A stretch of 64,000 bases of DNA from Pseudomonas sp. 10-1B (lineage in GTDB: Bacteria; Pseudomonadota; Gammaproteobacteria; Pseudomonadales; Pseudomonadaceae), in the NCBI RefSeq assembly GCF_000935045.1, contig NZ_JYKS01000011.1, forward strand, positions 1-64,000, in the 5' to 3' direction. Positions 1 through 8,604 of the stretch are shown in pieces; position 1 is the stretch's first letter, and each line of letters opens with the position of its first letter. The position numbers were made by a program, and so were the translations under genes. The notes below the pieces were generated by a model. That model searched no databases. It saw only the letters and a program-made list of their open reading frames with translations, and was not told the DNA's origin.

Positions 1-55
1 TACAGGACCCAGGCGGCAGCTTAAACTGTCCAACTTTTTGGGGGCAGTCCATCCT

Positions 56-215
56 GTGGGAGCAACTGTCTTGTATTGACTGGACTGGCCTCATCGCCGG
101 CAAGCCACAGGTACCGCGCAAAATTCAGGAATTGCGCGATCCCTGTGGGAGCTGGCTTGCCGGCGATGGGCTGCGCAGCAGCCCCATGGCGCTAACTGAC
201 TGGCATCAGGGCTTG
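56..215. repeat. REP cluster upstream of ribE
   Basis: A forward REP head (TCGCCGGCAAGCC near 93) lacks the usual GGCTCCC and runs directly into CACAGG. An inverted head (GGGAGCTGGCTTGCCGGCGA near 148-168) follows. The left side carries the motif GGAGCAACTGTCTTGTATTG, which recurs next to REPs throughout the window. The right side ends in CTAACTGACTGGCATCA (about 190-206), which matches the terminal repeat of the MITE near 39 kb. This looks like a REP pair joined to half of that element. Confidence 0.75.
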
Positions 216-310
216 CCCGTGTCATCCACCGCGAAGAGGCCGGTCTTGCTTTTGCCGCTCCACGGGCATAGCGTTCGGGAGTTTTCTTTTCTGTGCCCAG
301 GAGCAACTCC

Positions 311-940
311 ATGTACACCGGCATCGTCCAGGCCGTCCGCCCTCTGCTTGATGTGGCTACCTACCCGGGCCACAACCAGTTCACCATCGACCTCACCCCG
401 GAACTGCTCGACGAGTTGAAGATCGGCGCCAGCGTCAGTGTCGAAGGTACCTGCCTGTCGGTCACCGAAATCGACGGTACCCAGGTCAGGTTCGACGCCA
501 TGACCGCCACCCTCGAACGCACCAACCTGCGTTTCTTCAAGGCCGGCCAGGGCGTCAACATCGAGCGTTCGGCAAAGATGAACGCCGAAGTCGGCGGCCA
601 CCTGATGGCCGGCCACATCGCCACCACCGCCGAGATCGTCGAACTGTCGATCAAGAAAACCGGCGCGTTCATCAGGTTCCGCATGCCACCGGAGTGGGGC
701 AAGTACGTGTTCCCGCGCGGCTTCATCGGGGTCAATGGCTGCAGCCTGACCGTCGCCGATGTCGAGGACAATGTCGTCACCATCAACCTGATCCCGGAAA
801 CCCTGCGCCAGACCACCTTCGCCCACTACAAGGCCGGCGATTTGCTCAACATCGAAGTCGACCACCAGACCATGGTGCTGGTCGATGTGGTGGAGCGCAC
901 CATCAAAGGTACCCTGGCCCGCGAAAAACTGCTGCCCTGA
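311..940 (+). CDS. ribE: Riboflavin synthase, alpha chain (E. coli-like type)
   Basis: The product should catalyse dismutation of two 6,7-dimethyl-8-ribityllumazines to riboflavin and aminopyrimidinedione, the last step of riboflavin synthesis in the cytoplasm. It begins MYTGIVQ and has two tandem lumazine-binding halves (about 1-95 and 98-195), each with a cysteine-containing G-C-x-L-T-V or G-T-C-L-S-V segment. The wording GGHLMAGHIATTAE in the middle resembles the E. coli enzyme rather than the form usually encoded beside ribD and ribAB in Pseudomonas. ATG 311 is preferred over GTG 293 because AGGAG lies 7 bases before it and the family starts M-[FY]-T-G-I. The predicted protein has 209 residues. 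It stands alone, so it may be a second copy. The next gene follows after 9 bp. Confidence 0.93.
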   Translation: MYTGIVQAVRPLLDVATYPGHNQFTIDLTPELLDELKIGASVSVEGTCLSVTEIDGTQVRFDAMTATLERTNLRFFKAGQGVNIERSAKMNAEVGGHLMAGHIATTAEIVELSIKKTGAFIRFRMPPEWGKYVFPRGFIGVNGCSLTVADVEDNVVTINLIPETLRQTTFAHYKAGDLLNIEVDHQTMVLVDVVERTIKGTLAREKLLP

Positions 941-949
941 GGCCCGCCC

Positions 950-1651
950 ATGCTGCCCAACGCTCTCCCCGCACGCACGGCCAGGCGGCTGCGCCTGCAA
1001 ATTCTGCGTGGCCGTGTCGGCCTCGGCCTGGTCGCCGGCCTGTCGGTACTGGCTGGCATGACCGATGCCATCGGCCTGCTGGCGCTGGGCGACTTCGTGT
1101 CGTTCATGAGCGGCAACACCACGCGCCTGGCCGTAGCCATCAGTGAAGCGGACCTGGCCCTGGTGCTGCGCCTGAGTGGCGCGGTGCTGGGCTTCGTGGC
1201 CGGCAACGCCCTAGGCGTGCTCCTGGCGCGCGGCTTCCGCCGCCGCGCCTGGCCTGTACTGCTGGTAGTCGCGGCACTGTTGGCCTTCGCCGCGACGTGG
1301 CCCCTGGCAGTCACCTTCCCGGCACTACTGGCCACCACCCTGGCCATGGGCATGATCAATGCCGTGGTGGAACAAGTGAACGGCCTGCCCATCGGCCTGA
1401 CCTACGTCACCGGCGCCTTGTCGCGCTTCGGCCGTGGCCTGGGGCGCTGGCTGCTGGGTGAGCGGCGCAATGGCTGGCGGGTTCAGCTGGTGCCCTGGGC
1501 CGGCATGCTGCTGGGGGCTGCCTTGGGTGCCTGGCTGCAGCAACACCTGGGCCTGCAGGCACTGGCCGGCAGTTGCGCGCTGGCCTGCGTACTGGCCCTG
1601 GTGTCGCGGTTCATCCCGCTGTCCTGGCAGCGTGGCTACATGCCGCGCTGA
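950..1651 (+). CDS. YoaK-like (DUF1275) membrane protein
   Basis: This is a 233-residue protein with about six hydrophobic segments. Near residues 45-60 it has F-M-S-G-N-T-T-R-L, the hallmark of the DUF1275/YoaK family. No biochemical role is established for the family; a small-molecule transporter or permease-like role has been suggested. It starts 9 bp after ribE and is probably cotranscribed with it. Its stop codon directly abuts the stop of the convergent proP gene (TGA then TCA, no spacer), so no terminator can sit between them. Confidence 0.8.
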   Translation: MLPNALPARTARRLRLQILRGRVGLGLVAGLSVLAGMTDAIGLLALGDFVSFMSGNTTRLAVAISEADLALVLRLSGAVLGFVAGNALGVLLARGFRRRAWPVLLVVAALLAFAATWPLAVTFPALLATTLAMGMINAVVEQVNGLPIGLTYVTGALSRFGRGLGRWLLGERRNGWRVQLVPWAGMLLGAALGAWLQQHLGLQALAGSCALACVLALVSRFIPLSWQRGYMPR

Positions 1652-3154
1652 TCACTCGATGCGTGGGTGCTGCTGCACCAACAGCTTGCGCTTGGCCTCC
1701 AGCTCGGCGATCTGCGCATCGATGTCCTCGATCTTCTGCTCGATGTTGTCGTGGTGCTCTTGCAGCAGTTCACGTGCTTCCTCGATGTCCGACGCCGCCG
1801 GTGCCGCGCCGCGCAGCGGCTTGTTGGCGGTTTCCTTCATGGTCAGGCCGGTGACCAGGCCAACGGCGGCGATCACCATCAGGTAATACGCCGGCATGTA
1901 CAGGTTGCCGGTGCTTTCCACCAGCCAGGCGGCGATGGTTGGGGTAAGGCCGGCGATCAGCACCGAAATATTGAATGCGCTGGCCAGGGCGCTGTAGCGG
2001 ATGTGCGTGGGAAACATCGCTGGCAGCGTCGAGGCCATCACGCCGATGAAGAAGTTCAGCAGTACGGCGATGATCAACAGCCCGGCGAAGATCACCACCA
2101 GCACGCCACTGTTGATCAGCATGAACGCCGGGATGGCCAATGCGAACAGCCCGACGCTGCCGGCGATGATGAACGGCCGGCGGCCGAACTTGTCGCTGAG
2201 CAGCCCGATCATCGGTTGCACGAACAGCATGCCGACCATGATGGCGATGATGATCAACACACCATGGTCTTCGCTGTAATGCAGATTGTGCGACAGGTAA
2301 CTGGGCATGTAGGTGAGCAGCATGTAGTAGGTGACGTTGGTGGCGATCACCACGCCGACGCAGGTCACCAGGCTGCGCCAGTGCTGGGTGGCGACCTCCC
2401 TGAACGACACCTTGGGCCCCGAGGCCAGGCCTTCGCGATCGCCCTGCTCCAGCTTTTCGACGTGCTGCTGGAACGCCGGGGTTTCCTCGAGCGCGTGGCG
2501 CAGGTAGAGGCCGATGATGCCTAGCGGCAAGGCGAGGAAGAATGGCAGGCGCCAACCCCAGTCAAGAAACTTCTCCTCACCGAGCAGGGTGGAAATCAGC
2601 ACCACCACACCGGCGCCAAGGACAAAGCCGGCGATCGAGCCGAAGTCCAGCCAACTGCCAAGAAAACCACGCTTGCGGTCGGGCGCATATTCGGCGACGA
2701 AGATCGAGGCGCCGGTGTACTCGCCGCCCACCGAGAAGCCTTGAGCCATCTTGGCCAACAGCAACAGGATCGGTGCCCAGATGCCGATGCTGGCATAGGA
2801 CGGTATCAGGCCGATGGCGAAGGTGCTGAGCGACATGATCACGATGGTCGCGGCAAGAATTTTCTGCCGCCCGAAGCGGTCGCCCAAGGCGCCGAAGAAC
2901 AGCCCGCCCAACGGGCGGATCAGGAACGGTACCGAGAAGGTGGCCAGCGCCGCGATCATCTGCACGCCAGGGTCCGCATTGGGGAAGAACACCTTGCCCA
3001 AGGCGTAGGCGACGAAGCCGTACACGCCGAAGTCGAACCACTCCATGGCGTTGCCCAGCGCAGCAGCGGTGATCGCTTTGCGCATCTTGGCGTCGTCGAC
3101 GATGGTGATGTCCTGCAGGCCGATTGGCTGGACGCTTTTCTTGCGAGATTTCAT
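1652..3154 (-). CDS. proP: Proline/betaine MFS symporter ProP
   Basis: This is an inner-membrane proton symporter of the major facilitator superfamily, predicted to take up proline, glycine betaine and related osmoprotectants. At 500 residues it matches E. coli ProP in length. It has the ProP-like N-terminal stretch ITAAALGNAMEWFDFGVYG, twelve hydrophobic segments and the MFS motif G-D-R-F-G-R-Q between TM2 and TM3. Its C-terminal tail is charged (about 450-500, rich in E, Q, L and I heptads) and resembles the antiparallel coiled coil that tunes osmotic activation in E. coli ProP. An AGGGA ribosome site precedes the ATG. REP sequences lie upstream, towards hemB. Confidence 0.9.
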   Translation of the reverse strand: MKSRKKSVQPIGLQDITIVDDAKMRKAITAAALGNAMEWFDFGVYGFVAYALGKVFFPNADPGVQMIAALATFSVPFLIRPLGGLFFGALGDRFGRQKILAATIVIMSLSTFAIGLIPSYASIGIWAPILLLLAKMAQGFSVGGEYTGASIFVAEYAPDRKRGFLGSWLDFGSIAGFVLGAGVVVLISTLLGEEKFLDWGWRLPFFLALPLGIIGLYLRHALEETPAFQQHVEKLEQGDREGLASGPKVSFREVATQHWRSLVTCVGVVIATNVTYYMLLTYMPSYLSHNLHYSEDHGVLIIIAIMVGMLFVQPMIGLLSDKFGRRPFIIAGSVGLFALAIPAFMLINSGVLVVIFAGLLIIAVLLNFFIGVMASTLPAMFPTHIRYSALASAFNISVLIAGLTPTIAAWLVESTGNLYMPAYYLMVIAAVGLVTGLTMKETANKPLRGAAPAASDIEEARELLQEHHDNIEQKIEDIDAQIAELEAKRKLLVQQHPRIE

Positions 3155-3275
3155 ACCCGTTTCCCTGTCGATGAATGCTCTAAGGGATCAGATACAACGG
3201 GACACTAAATAATTCAGCGCTTACTGATTTTTTGTGCTTGGGCAAACGGCGCAACGCCGCCCTCACAGGTTGGCA

Positions 3276-3312
3276 CTGTACCTGTGGGGCTTGCCGGCGA
3301 TGCGCCGCGATA
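3276..3312 (-). repeat. Single REP element between proP and hemB
   Basis: ACCTGTGGGGCTTGCCGGCG followed by ATGCGCCGCGATAGC is one REP head in the inverted orientation. It is shorter than the canonical form because part of the GGGAGC stem is missing. The rest of the 174-bp gap, up to the proP start, shows no other recognisable element. Confidence 0.7.
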
Positions 3313-3328
3313 GCAGCGCCCTTTGAAA

Positions 3329-4303
3329 TCAGATGCCTTCGCGGGCCAAGTCCATGGCGAAGTAGGTCAGGATCAGGTCGGCACCGGCACGCTTGATCGC
3401 ACCAATGCTCTCGCGCACCACCCGGCCTTCGTCGATGGCGCCAGCCAGGCCGCCGAACTTGATCATCGCGTACTCGCCACTCACCTGGTACGCGGCCAGC
3501 GGCAGGCGCGACGCAGCGCGGATGTCGGCGATCACGTCGAGGTAGGCACCGGCCGGCTTGACCATCAGTACATCTGCCCCTTCCTGCTCGTCAAGCAGCG
3601 ACTCGCGCACGGCTTCGCGGCGGTTCATCGGGTTCATCTGGTAGCTTTTGCGGTCGCCCTTCAACGCGGTACCACCGGCTTCACGGAACGGGCCATACAG
3701 CGAAGAGGCGAACTTGGTGGAATAAGCCATGATCGCGGTGTCGTGGAAACCGGCAGCATCGAGCGCGCTGCGGATGGCCTGAACCTGGCCGTCCATCGCC
3801 GCCGACGGGGCGATGAAATCGGCACCGGCGGCCGCGGCGATGACCGCCTGCTTGCCCAGGTTGGCCAGGGTGGCATCGTTGTCCACGCCATGGTCGTGCA
3901 GCACCCCGCAGTGGCCATGGCTGGTGTATTCGCAGAAGCAGGTGTCGGACATCACCACCATTTCCGGCACGGTGTCCTTGCAGATGCGCGACATGCGTGC
4001 GACCAGGCCGTTTTCGTTCCAGGTGTCGCTACCGGTGGCGTCCAAGTTGTGCGACACACCGAAGGTCATCACCGACTTGATACCGGCACGGGCATAGCGC
4101 TCGATTTCCTGTGCCAGCAGCTTCTCGGGAATGCGGTTGACCCCCGGCATGCTGGTGATCGGCACGAAGTCATCGATGCCCTCTTCGACGAAGATCGGCA
4201 GGATCAGGTCTTCAAGGCGGAACTCGGTTTCCTGGAAGATCGTGCGCAGGGACTCGTTCTGGCGCAGGCGGCGGGGACGAACGGACGGAAATTGGTTGGA
4301 CAT
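3329..4303 (-). CDS. hemB: Delta-aminolevulinic acid dehydratase (zinc-type)
   Basis: This enzyme condenses two 5-aminolevulinates into porphobilinogen, the second common step of tetrapyrrole synthesis. The 324-residue protein has the two active-site lysines, K197 (in Y-S-T-K-F) and K249 (in M-V-K-P-A-G). It carries three clustered cysteines, C122, C124 and C132, in [14 protein letters not shown]. Those cysteines bind the catalytic zinc in the E. coli enzyme. The well-studied P. aeruginosa HemB is magnesium-dependent and lacks them. This copy is therefore E. coli-like and may be a second isozyme in this genome, which cannot be verified from one window. It is monocistronic, between REP clusters. 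Confidence 0.94.
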   Translation of the reverse strand: MSNQFPSVRPRRLRQNESLRTIFQETEFRLEDLILPIFVEEGIDDFVPITSMPGVNRIPEKLLAQEIERYARAGIKSVMTFGVSHNLDATGSDTWNENGLVARMSRICKDTVPEMVVMSDTCFCEYTSHGHCGVLHDHGVDNDATLANLGKQAVIAAAAGADFIAPSAAMDGQVQAIRSALDAAGFHDTAIMAYSTKFASSLYGPFREAGGTALKGDRKSYQMNPMNRREAVRESLLDEQEGADVLMVKPAGAYLDVIADIRAASRLPLAAYQVSGEYAMIKFGGLAGAIDEGRVVRESIGAIKRAGADLILTYFAMDLAREGI

Positions 4304-4424
4304 GACAGCTCCAGGGAATTTGAACGGCGTATACCTTATGCCTGTCGCGCGCCAGTGGAAAGGCCAAATGACGAGATAATGTCTTGCGTCAATGGCAATG
4401 GCTGTTCTGGGGTCTGATTATCCT

Positions 4425-4706
4425 GTGCCGGCCTCTTCGCGGGTAAACCCGCTCCCACAGGGATCGCGCAACACGCTGCAACTCTGGGAGCAATTGGGCT
4501 GGCCTCATCGCCGGCAAGCCAGCTCCCACCTCGACCGCATTCGCCTCAGGCCCTGTGCAGTCCCTGTGCAGTCCCTGTGGGAGCCGGCTTGCCGGCGATG
4601 AGGCCAGTGCAGGCAATACAAGACAGTTGCTCCCAACAGCTCAGCTCGCAGGTGCTGTGCGTTACCTGTGGGAGCGGGTTTACCCGCGAAGAGGCCAGTA
4701 CAGGCA
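4425..4706. repeat. Four-headed REP cluster between hemB and the RIO kinase gene
   Basis: Four heads are visible. The forward ones are near 4432 (CCTCTTCGCGGGTAAACCCG) and 4503 (CCTCATCGCCGGCAAGCCAG). The inverted ones are near 4570 (GGGAGCCGGCTTGCCGGCGA) and 4668 (GGGAGCGGGTTTACCCGCGA). The outer pair uses the CGCGGGTAAACCCGC core and the inner pair the CGCCGGCAAGCC core, so the cluster is nested by subtype. The phrase CAATACAAGACAGTTGCTCC lies between the two inverted heads. The cluster fills most of the 408-bp gap and no gene is seen in it. Confidence 0.85.
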
Positions 4707-4711
4707 ATACA

Positions 4712-5605
4712 TCACTGCAACCAGGGCGGCGTCGGCTCCTCTGTCCTGGCCGGCCCATGCTCGGCCTCGGCCCGCGCAGCACGCCGGCGCGTATCATCCA
4801 GCCGCGCCGCATCGATTTCACGCAGCACCCCAGCCACATCGGCGTCATGCTCGTCATCCTCGAACAGCCCGGTCAACGGGCTGTCCGGGCGCAGCTCGCC
4901 CGCCTCGTACAGCGCCCACATCTCCTGCGCATAGCGGGTACTTTTCAGTTCCGGCGCAAAACGCCCGAAATAATGGGCCATGTTGGCCACATCACGTTGC
5001 AGCATGCTGAAAGCGTGGTTGTTGGCCGCCGCATCCACCGCTTGCGGCAAGTCGATGATCACCGGCCCGTCAGGGCCAAGCAGCACGTTGAACTCGGACA
5101 GGTCGCCATGCACCAGCCCGGCACACAGCATCAGCACGATCTGGCGAATGACGAAGGCATGGAACGCGCGGGCATCCTCGGCTTCGAGGTGCACGTCGTT
5201 CAGGCGCGGGGCCGCATCGCCGTCGGCATCGGTCACCAGCTCCATCAACAGCACACCGTCCTGGAAGTCGTAGGGCCTGGGCACCCGCACACCGGCGCCA
5301 GCCAGGCGGAACAGTGCCGCCACTTCGGCGTTCTGCCAGGCATCTTCGGCTTCTTTACGGCCGTACTTGCTGCCCTTGGACATGGCCCGGGCCTGACGGC
5401 TGTTGCGCACCTTGCGGCCTTCCTGGTACTCGGCAGCCTGGCGGAAACTACGCTTGTTGGCTTCTTTATAGACCTTGGCGCAGCGTACCTGGCTACCGCA
5501 GCGCACCACATACACGGCGGCTTCCTTGCCACTCATCAACGGCCGCAGTACTTCGTCGACCAGGCCGTCCTCGATCAGGGGTTCGATTCTTTTGGGTGTC
5601 TTCAT
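4712..5605 (-). CDS. RIO-family serine protein kinase
   Basis: This 297-residue cytoplasmic protein has a RIO-type kinase fold. Visible signatures are the nucleotide-binding loop S-G-K-E-A-A-V-Y (about 25-32), an invariant lysine in C-A-K-V-Y, the catalytic loop V-H-G-D-L-S-E-F-N-V-L, and the metal-binding aspartate in I-I-D-L-P-Q-A-V. The family is best known from archaeal and eukaryotic ribosome maturation; bacterial substrates are largely unknown. The C-terminal tail (about 270-297) is charged and probably disordered. It stands alone between a REP cluster and gabP, so context gives no pathway. Confidence 0.85.
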   Translation of the reverse strand: MKTPKRIEPLIEDGLVDEVLRPLMSGKEAAVYVVRCGSQVRCAKVYKEANKRSFRQAAEYQEGRKVRNSRQARAMSKGSKYGRKEAEDAWQNAEVAALFRLAGAGVRVPRPYDFQDGVLLMELVTDADGDAAPRLNDVHLEAEDARAFHAFVIRQIVLMLCAGLVHGDLSEFNVLLGPDGPVIIDLPQAVDAAANNHAFSMLQRDVANMAHYFGRFAPELKSTRYAQEMWALYEAGELRPDSPLTGLFEDDEHDADVAGVLREIDAARLDDTRRRAARAEAEHGPARTEEPTPPWLQ

Positions 5606-5708
5606 CAGGCTGCGTTCAGGGTCCTGGCTATGTTGGCGGACATCCTCTCACAGCCTGATGCGACTTGCTTGCCTGTCTGCACTGGCCCACTCGCCGACAA
5701 GCCGTGTT

Positions 5709-7100
5709 TCAGGCGCCCTGCCCTGCACCGCTCACTGCCAACCCACGCGCTCGGCGCCTAGTGACCAGCAGGCCGGAACATACCACCAGCACCGCCAGCA
5801 CCATGGTCGATACCACTTCAATCTGGTGATCCGGACGGAACAGCATCAGCACCAGCACTCCACTGATGAACAGGATCACGCCCCAGGTCAGCCACGGGAA
5901 CAGCCACATGCGGTAGCCCAGGCTCTTGCCTTGCGCGGTCAGGCGCTGGCGCAAGCGCAATTGGGAAACGGCGATCACCAGGTAAACCAGCAAGGCAATC
6001 GCACCCGAACTGGCCATGAGAAAACCGAACACCTTGGCCGGCACCAGGTAGTTGGCGATCACCGCCAGGAACGCAGCCCCAGTGGACAGCAACACCGCCA
6101 CCACCGGCGTACCACTGCGGCTGGTCACCTGGGCACAGGCCGGGGCATCACCGCGACGGCTCAGCGAATAGACCATGCGCGAGGCCGTGTACAGCGACGA
6201 GTTGAGGCAACTGGTCACCGAAGTCAGTACCACGAAGTCGATGATCGCCTTGGCATTTGGCACGCCGAGGGTGTCCAGCACGGTGACGTAGGAGCCCTCG
6301 GTAGCCAGGCGCGGGTCAGTCCACGGCACCAGTGCGATGACGATGAAGATCGACAGGATATAGAACAGGGTGATCCGCCAGATCACCGAGTTGGTAGCCT
6401 TGGAAATATGCTTGCCCGCTTGGTCGGACTCAGCAGCCGCGATAGTCACCACCTCTGCGCCAAGGAACGAGAACATGGTGATCAGCATGGCACTGAGCAC
6501 CGCGCCAAAGCCGTTGGGCATGAAGCCGCCGGTATCCCACAGGCGCGAAACACCGCTGACACCGGAACCAGGCAACAGGCCGAAAATGGCGCAAACGCCA
6601 AGCGCGATGAAGCTGACGATGGCCACCACCTTGACCAGGGCCAGCCAGAACTCGAACTCGCCGTAGTTCTTTACGCTGAACAGGTTGGTGGCGGTCAGCA
6701 GCAAGGTGATCACCAGCGACAACACCCAGATCTCCAGCTGCGGCACCCAGGAATTGATGATGGTTGCGGCGATATTGGCCTCGATCGGGATGATCAGCAC
6801 CCAGAACCACCAGTACAGCCAGCCGATGGTGTAGCCGGCCCATTTGCCGATGGCAAGGTCGGCATAGGTGGAGAACGAACCGGTATCCGGCGAAGCAACG
6901 GCCATTTCCGCCAGCATGCGCATTACCAGCACGACCAGGCCGCCCGCCAGGATATAGGCCAGGATAGTGGCCGGCCCGGCTTCGGCGATGGCGCGACCAG
7001 AGCCGACGAACAGGCCGGCGCCGATCACACCGGCAATGGACAGCATGGTCACATGCCGGGATTTCAATCCATGACTCAAATTGTTCTTGTGGGTTTGCAT
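5709..7100 (-). CDS. gabP: GABA/5-aminovalerate permease (APC family)
   Basis: This is a 463-residue amino acid/polyamine/organocation transporter with about twelve transmembrane segments. It opens with the amino acid transporter signature M-L-S-I-A-G-V-I-G-A-G-L-F-V-G-S-G, and the sequence resembles 4-aminobutyrate permease GabP. It lies on the same strand as glaH and lhgO, 139 bp downstream of lhgO. Uptake of 4-aminobutyrate or 5-aminovalerate would feed that module, because 5-aminovalerate from lysine is converted to glutarate. A strong stem-loop with a T tract between lhgO and gabP suggests reduced readthrough or separate control. The substrate is inferred from family and context. Confidence 0.88.
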   Translation of the reverse strand: MQTHKNNLSHGLKSRHVTMLSIAGVIGAGLFVGSGRAIAEAGPATILAYILAGGLVVLVMRMLAEMAVASPDTGSFSTYADLAIGKWAGYTIGWLYWWFWVLIIPIEANIAATIINSWVPQLEIWVLSLVITLLLTATNLFSVKNYGEFEFWLALVKVVAIVSFIALGVCAIFGLLPGSGVSGVSRLWDTGGFMPNGFGAVLSAMLITMFSFLGAEVVTIAAAESDQAGKHISKATNSVIWRITLFYILSIFIVIALVPWTDPRLATEGSYVTVLDTLGVPNAKAIIDFVVLTSVTSCLNSSLYTASRMVYSLSRRGDAPACAQVTSRSGTPVVAVLLSTGAAFLAVIANYLVPAKVFGFLMASSGAIALLVYLVIAVSQLRLRQRLTAQGKSLGYRMWLFPWLTWGVILFISGVLVLMLFRPDHQIEVVSTMVLAVLVVCSGLLVTRRRARGLAVSGAGQGA

Positions 7101-7158
7101 GGCACTACCTTGTTGTTTTTGTCATGCCCGCGGGCTGCACGTCACCGACGCAGGCGCG

Positions 7159-7201
7159 AAAAAGCCCGCCCTGCCCTAGATGGTGAGTAGGGCAGTTCGG
7201 G
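7159..7201 (-). terminator. Rho-independent terminator/attenuator between lhgO and gabP
   Basis: Read on the minus strand, CCCG-AA-CTGCCCTA pairs with TAGGGCAG-GG-CGGG around a 9-base loop, followed by C and five T residues. The 8-bp inner stem is perfect and the 4-bp outer stem extends it across a small internal loop. It sits downstream of lhgO and upstream of gabP, inside a same-strand gene string, so it could end or attenuate glaH-lhgO transcription. Confidence 0.8.
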
Positions 7202-7239
7202 TTGAGTAAAGCGAGACCGCAGAGAGTGTTACAGGCGGG

Positions 7240-8490
7240 TCAACTGGCCGCCCGCTGATTGGCAGCACGATCGGCCTTGGGGAAGCTGCCCCCTTGCAGG
7301 CTGACCTGCTCACGCACTTTGTCGACGATGTACGCGCCGATCGGGATGGCCGAGGTGGCCGCCGGCGACGGCGCGTTGCACACGTTGACGCTGCGCGCGG
7401 TGTTGACGAACAGGAAGTCGTCGATCAGCTTGCCGTCGCGCGATACGGCCTGGGCCCGCACGCCGGCCGGGTAAGGCGTGAGGTCGGCCTTGGTGATGCT
7501 CGGGCAGTACTTCTGCACCTGCTTGAGGTAACCGCCCTTGAACAGCGAGTTCTTCATCTCGATCAGGCCCGGGCGCAAGTTCTTCGCCAGCACCTTGAGG
7601 ATGCCGGGGGTGGTCAGGGTCTGCAGCAGGTCACTGGCGCTGACGTCGGTCTTGCGGTAGCCCTCGCGCTTCATCGCCAGCACGGCGTTGGGGCCGACGG
7701 TGACAGTACCGTCGATCATGCGGGTCAGGTGCACGCCCAGGAATGGCATGGACGGGTCGGGAATCGGATAGATCAGGTGGTTGACGATCTGGTTGTGCTG
7801 CTTGGGCAGCAGGTAGTACTCGCCACGGAACGGGCAGATGACGAACTCGGTGCGCAGGCCGAGCATGCTGACCACGCGGTCGGCCATGAGGCCCGAGCAG
7901 GTCACCAGGAAACGGCTGCGGAACTCATCGCCGTGAGTGCGCACGATCACTTCGCTGGCCTGTTCCTGCAGGCCGACCACCTCGGCGCCATAGCGGATTT
8001 CGCCGCCGGCACGCTGGAATTCGGCGCCCATGGCCGCGGTGACTTCGGCGTAATTGACGATGCCACTGGAGGGCACGAAGATGCCACCCATGCCAACGAT
8101 ATTGGGCTCACGTTCGCGCAGTTCAGCCGCCGACAGCCAGTAGCGCTCCAGGCCATTGGCCGCAGTGCGCTCCCACAGCGCCTTCATGCGCTGCATTTCC
8201 AGATCGTTGGTGGCCACCAGCAGCTTGCCGCACTCATCGAAGCGGATGCCCTGCTGGGTGCAGAAGGCCTTGGTGGCCTTGTTGCCCTCCAGGCAGAAGC
8301 GCGCCTTGAGGCTGCCGGGGGTGTAATACACGCCGGCGTGGATCACGCCGCTGTTGTGGCCGGTCTGGTGGCGGGCCGGGCCGGATTCCTTCTCCAGCAG
8401 GAGAATCTTCGCCTCCGGGTAGACCTTGATCAGGTGCATGGCCGTGGACATGCCCACAATGCCACCGCCAATAATGATGAAATCGTACAC
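7240..8490 (-). CDS. lhgO: L-2-hydroxyglutarate oxidase/dehydrogenase
   Basis: This FAD-dependent, membrane-associated enzyme oxidises L-2-hydroxyglutarate to 2-oxoglutarate and passes electrons to the respiratory chain. The 416-residue protein starts with a Rossmann FAD motif I-I-G-G-G-I-V-G-M-S (6-15). It has the DAO-family features of LhgO, including the G-H-N-S-G-V-I-H-A-G segment near residue 50. It lies 114 bp downstream of glaH on the same strand, matching the glutarate hydroxylase pathway glutarate to L-2-hydroxyglutarate to 2-oxoglutarate. ATG 8490 is used because the dinucleotide-binding strand begins at once (M-Y-D-F-I-I-I-G). Confidence 0.93.
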   Translation of the reverse strand: MYDFIIIGGGIVGMSTAMHLIKVYPEAKILLLEKESGPARHQTGHNSGVIHAGVYYTPGSLKARFCLEGNKATKAFCTQQGIRFDECGKLLVATNDLEMQRMKALWERTAANGLERYWLSAAELREREPNIVGMGGIFVPSSGIVNYAEVTAAMGAEFQRAGGEIRYGAEVVGLQEQASEVIVRTHGDEFRSRFLVTCSGLMADRVVSMLGLRTEFVICPFRGEYYLLPKQHNQIVNHLIYPIPDPSMPFLGVHLTRMIDGTVTVGPNAVLAMKREGYRKTDVSASDLLQTLTTPGILKVLAKNLRPGLIEMKNSLFKGGYLKQVQKYCPSITKADLTPYPAGVRAQAVSRDGKLIDDFLFVNTARSVNVCNAPSPAATSAIPIGAYIVDKVREQVSLQGGSFPKADRAANQRAAS

Positions 8491-8604
8491 AGCCTTACCT
8501 CACACGCAGGCATTGCCTGGCTGGCTCACCAAGGCCCGCGCGGGCCCTGGTGGCATCGTTTTGTGCAAAGACGCGTGGGCGGACGTGCGCCCCGCGCCCT
8601 GTCA

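Noticed and set aside
216..310. FMN riboswitch upstream of ribE
   Set aside because: The conserved RFN-element blocks were not found in the short stretch between the REP cluster and the start codon.
5475..7190. A 571-codon open frame opposite gabP
   Set aside because: It is rich in H, Q and G and mirrors transmembrane codons. gabP is the real gene.
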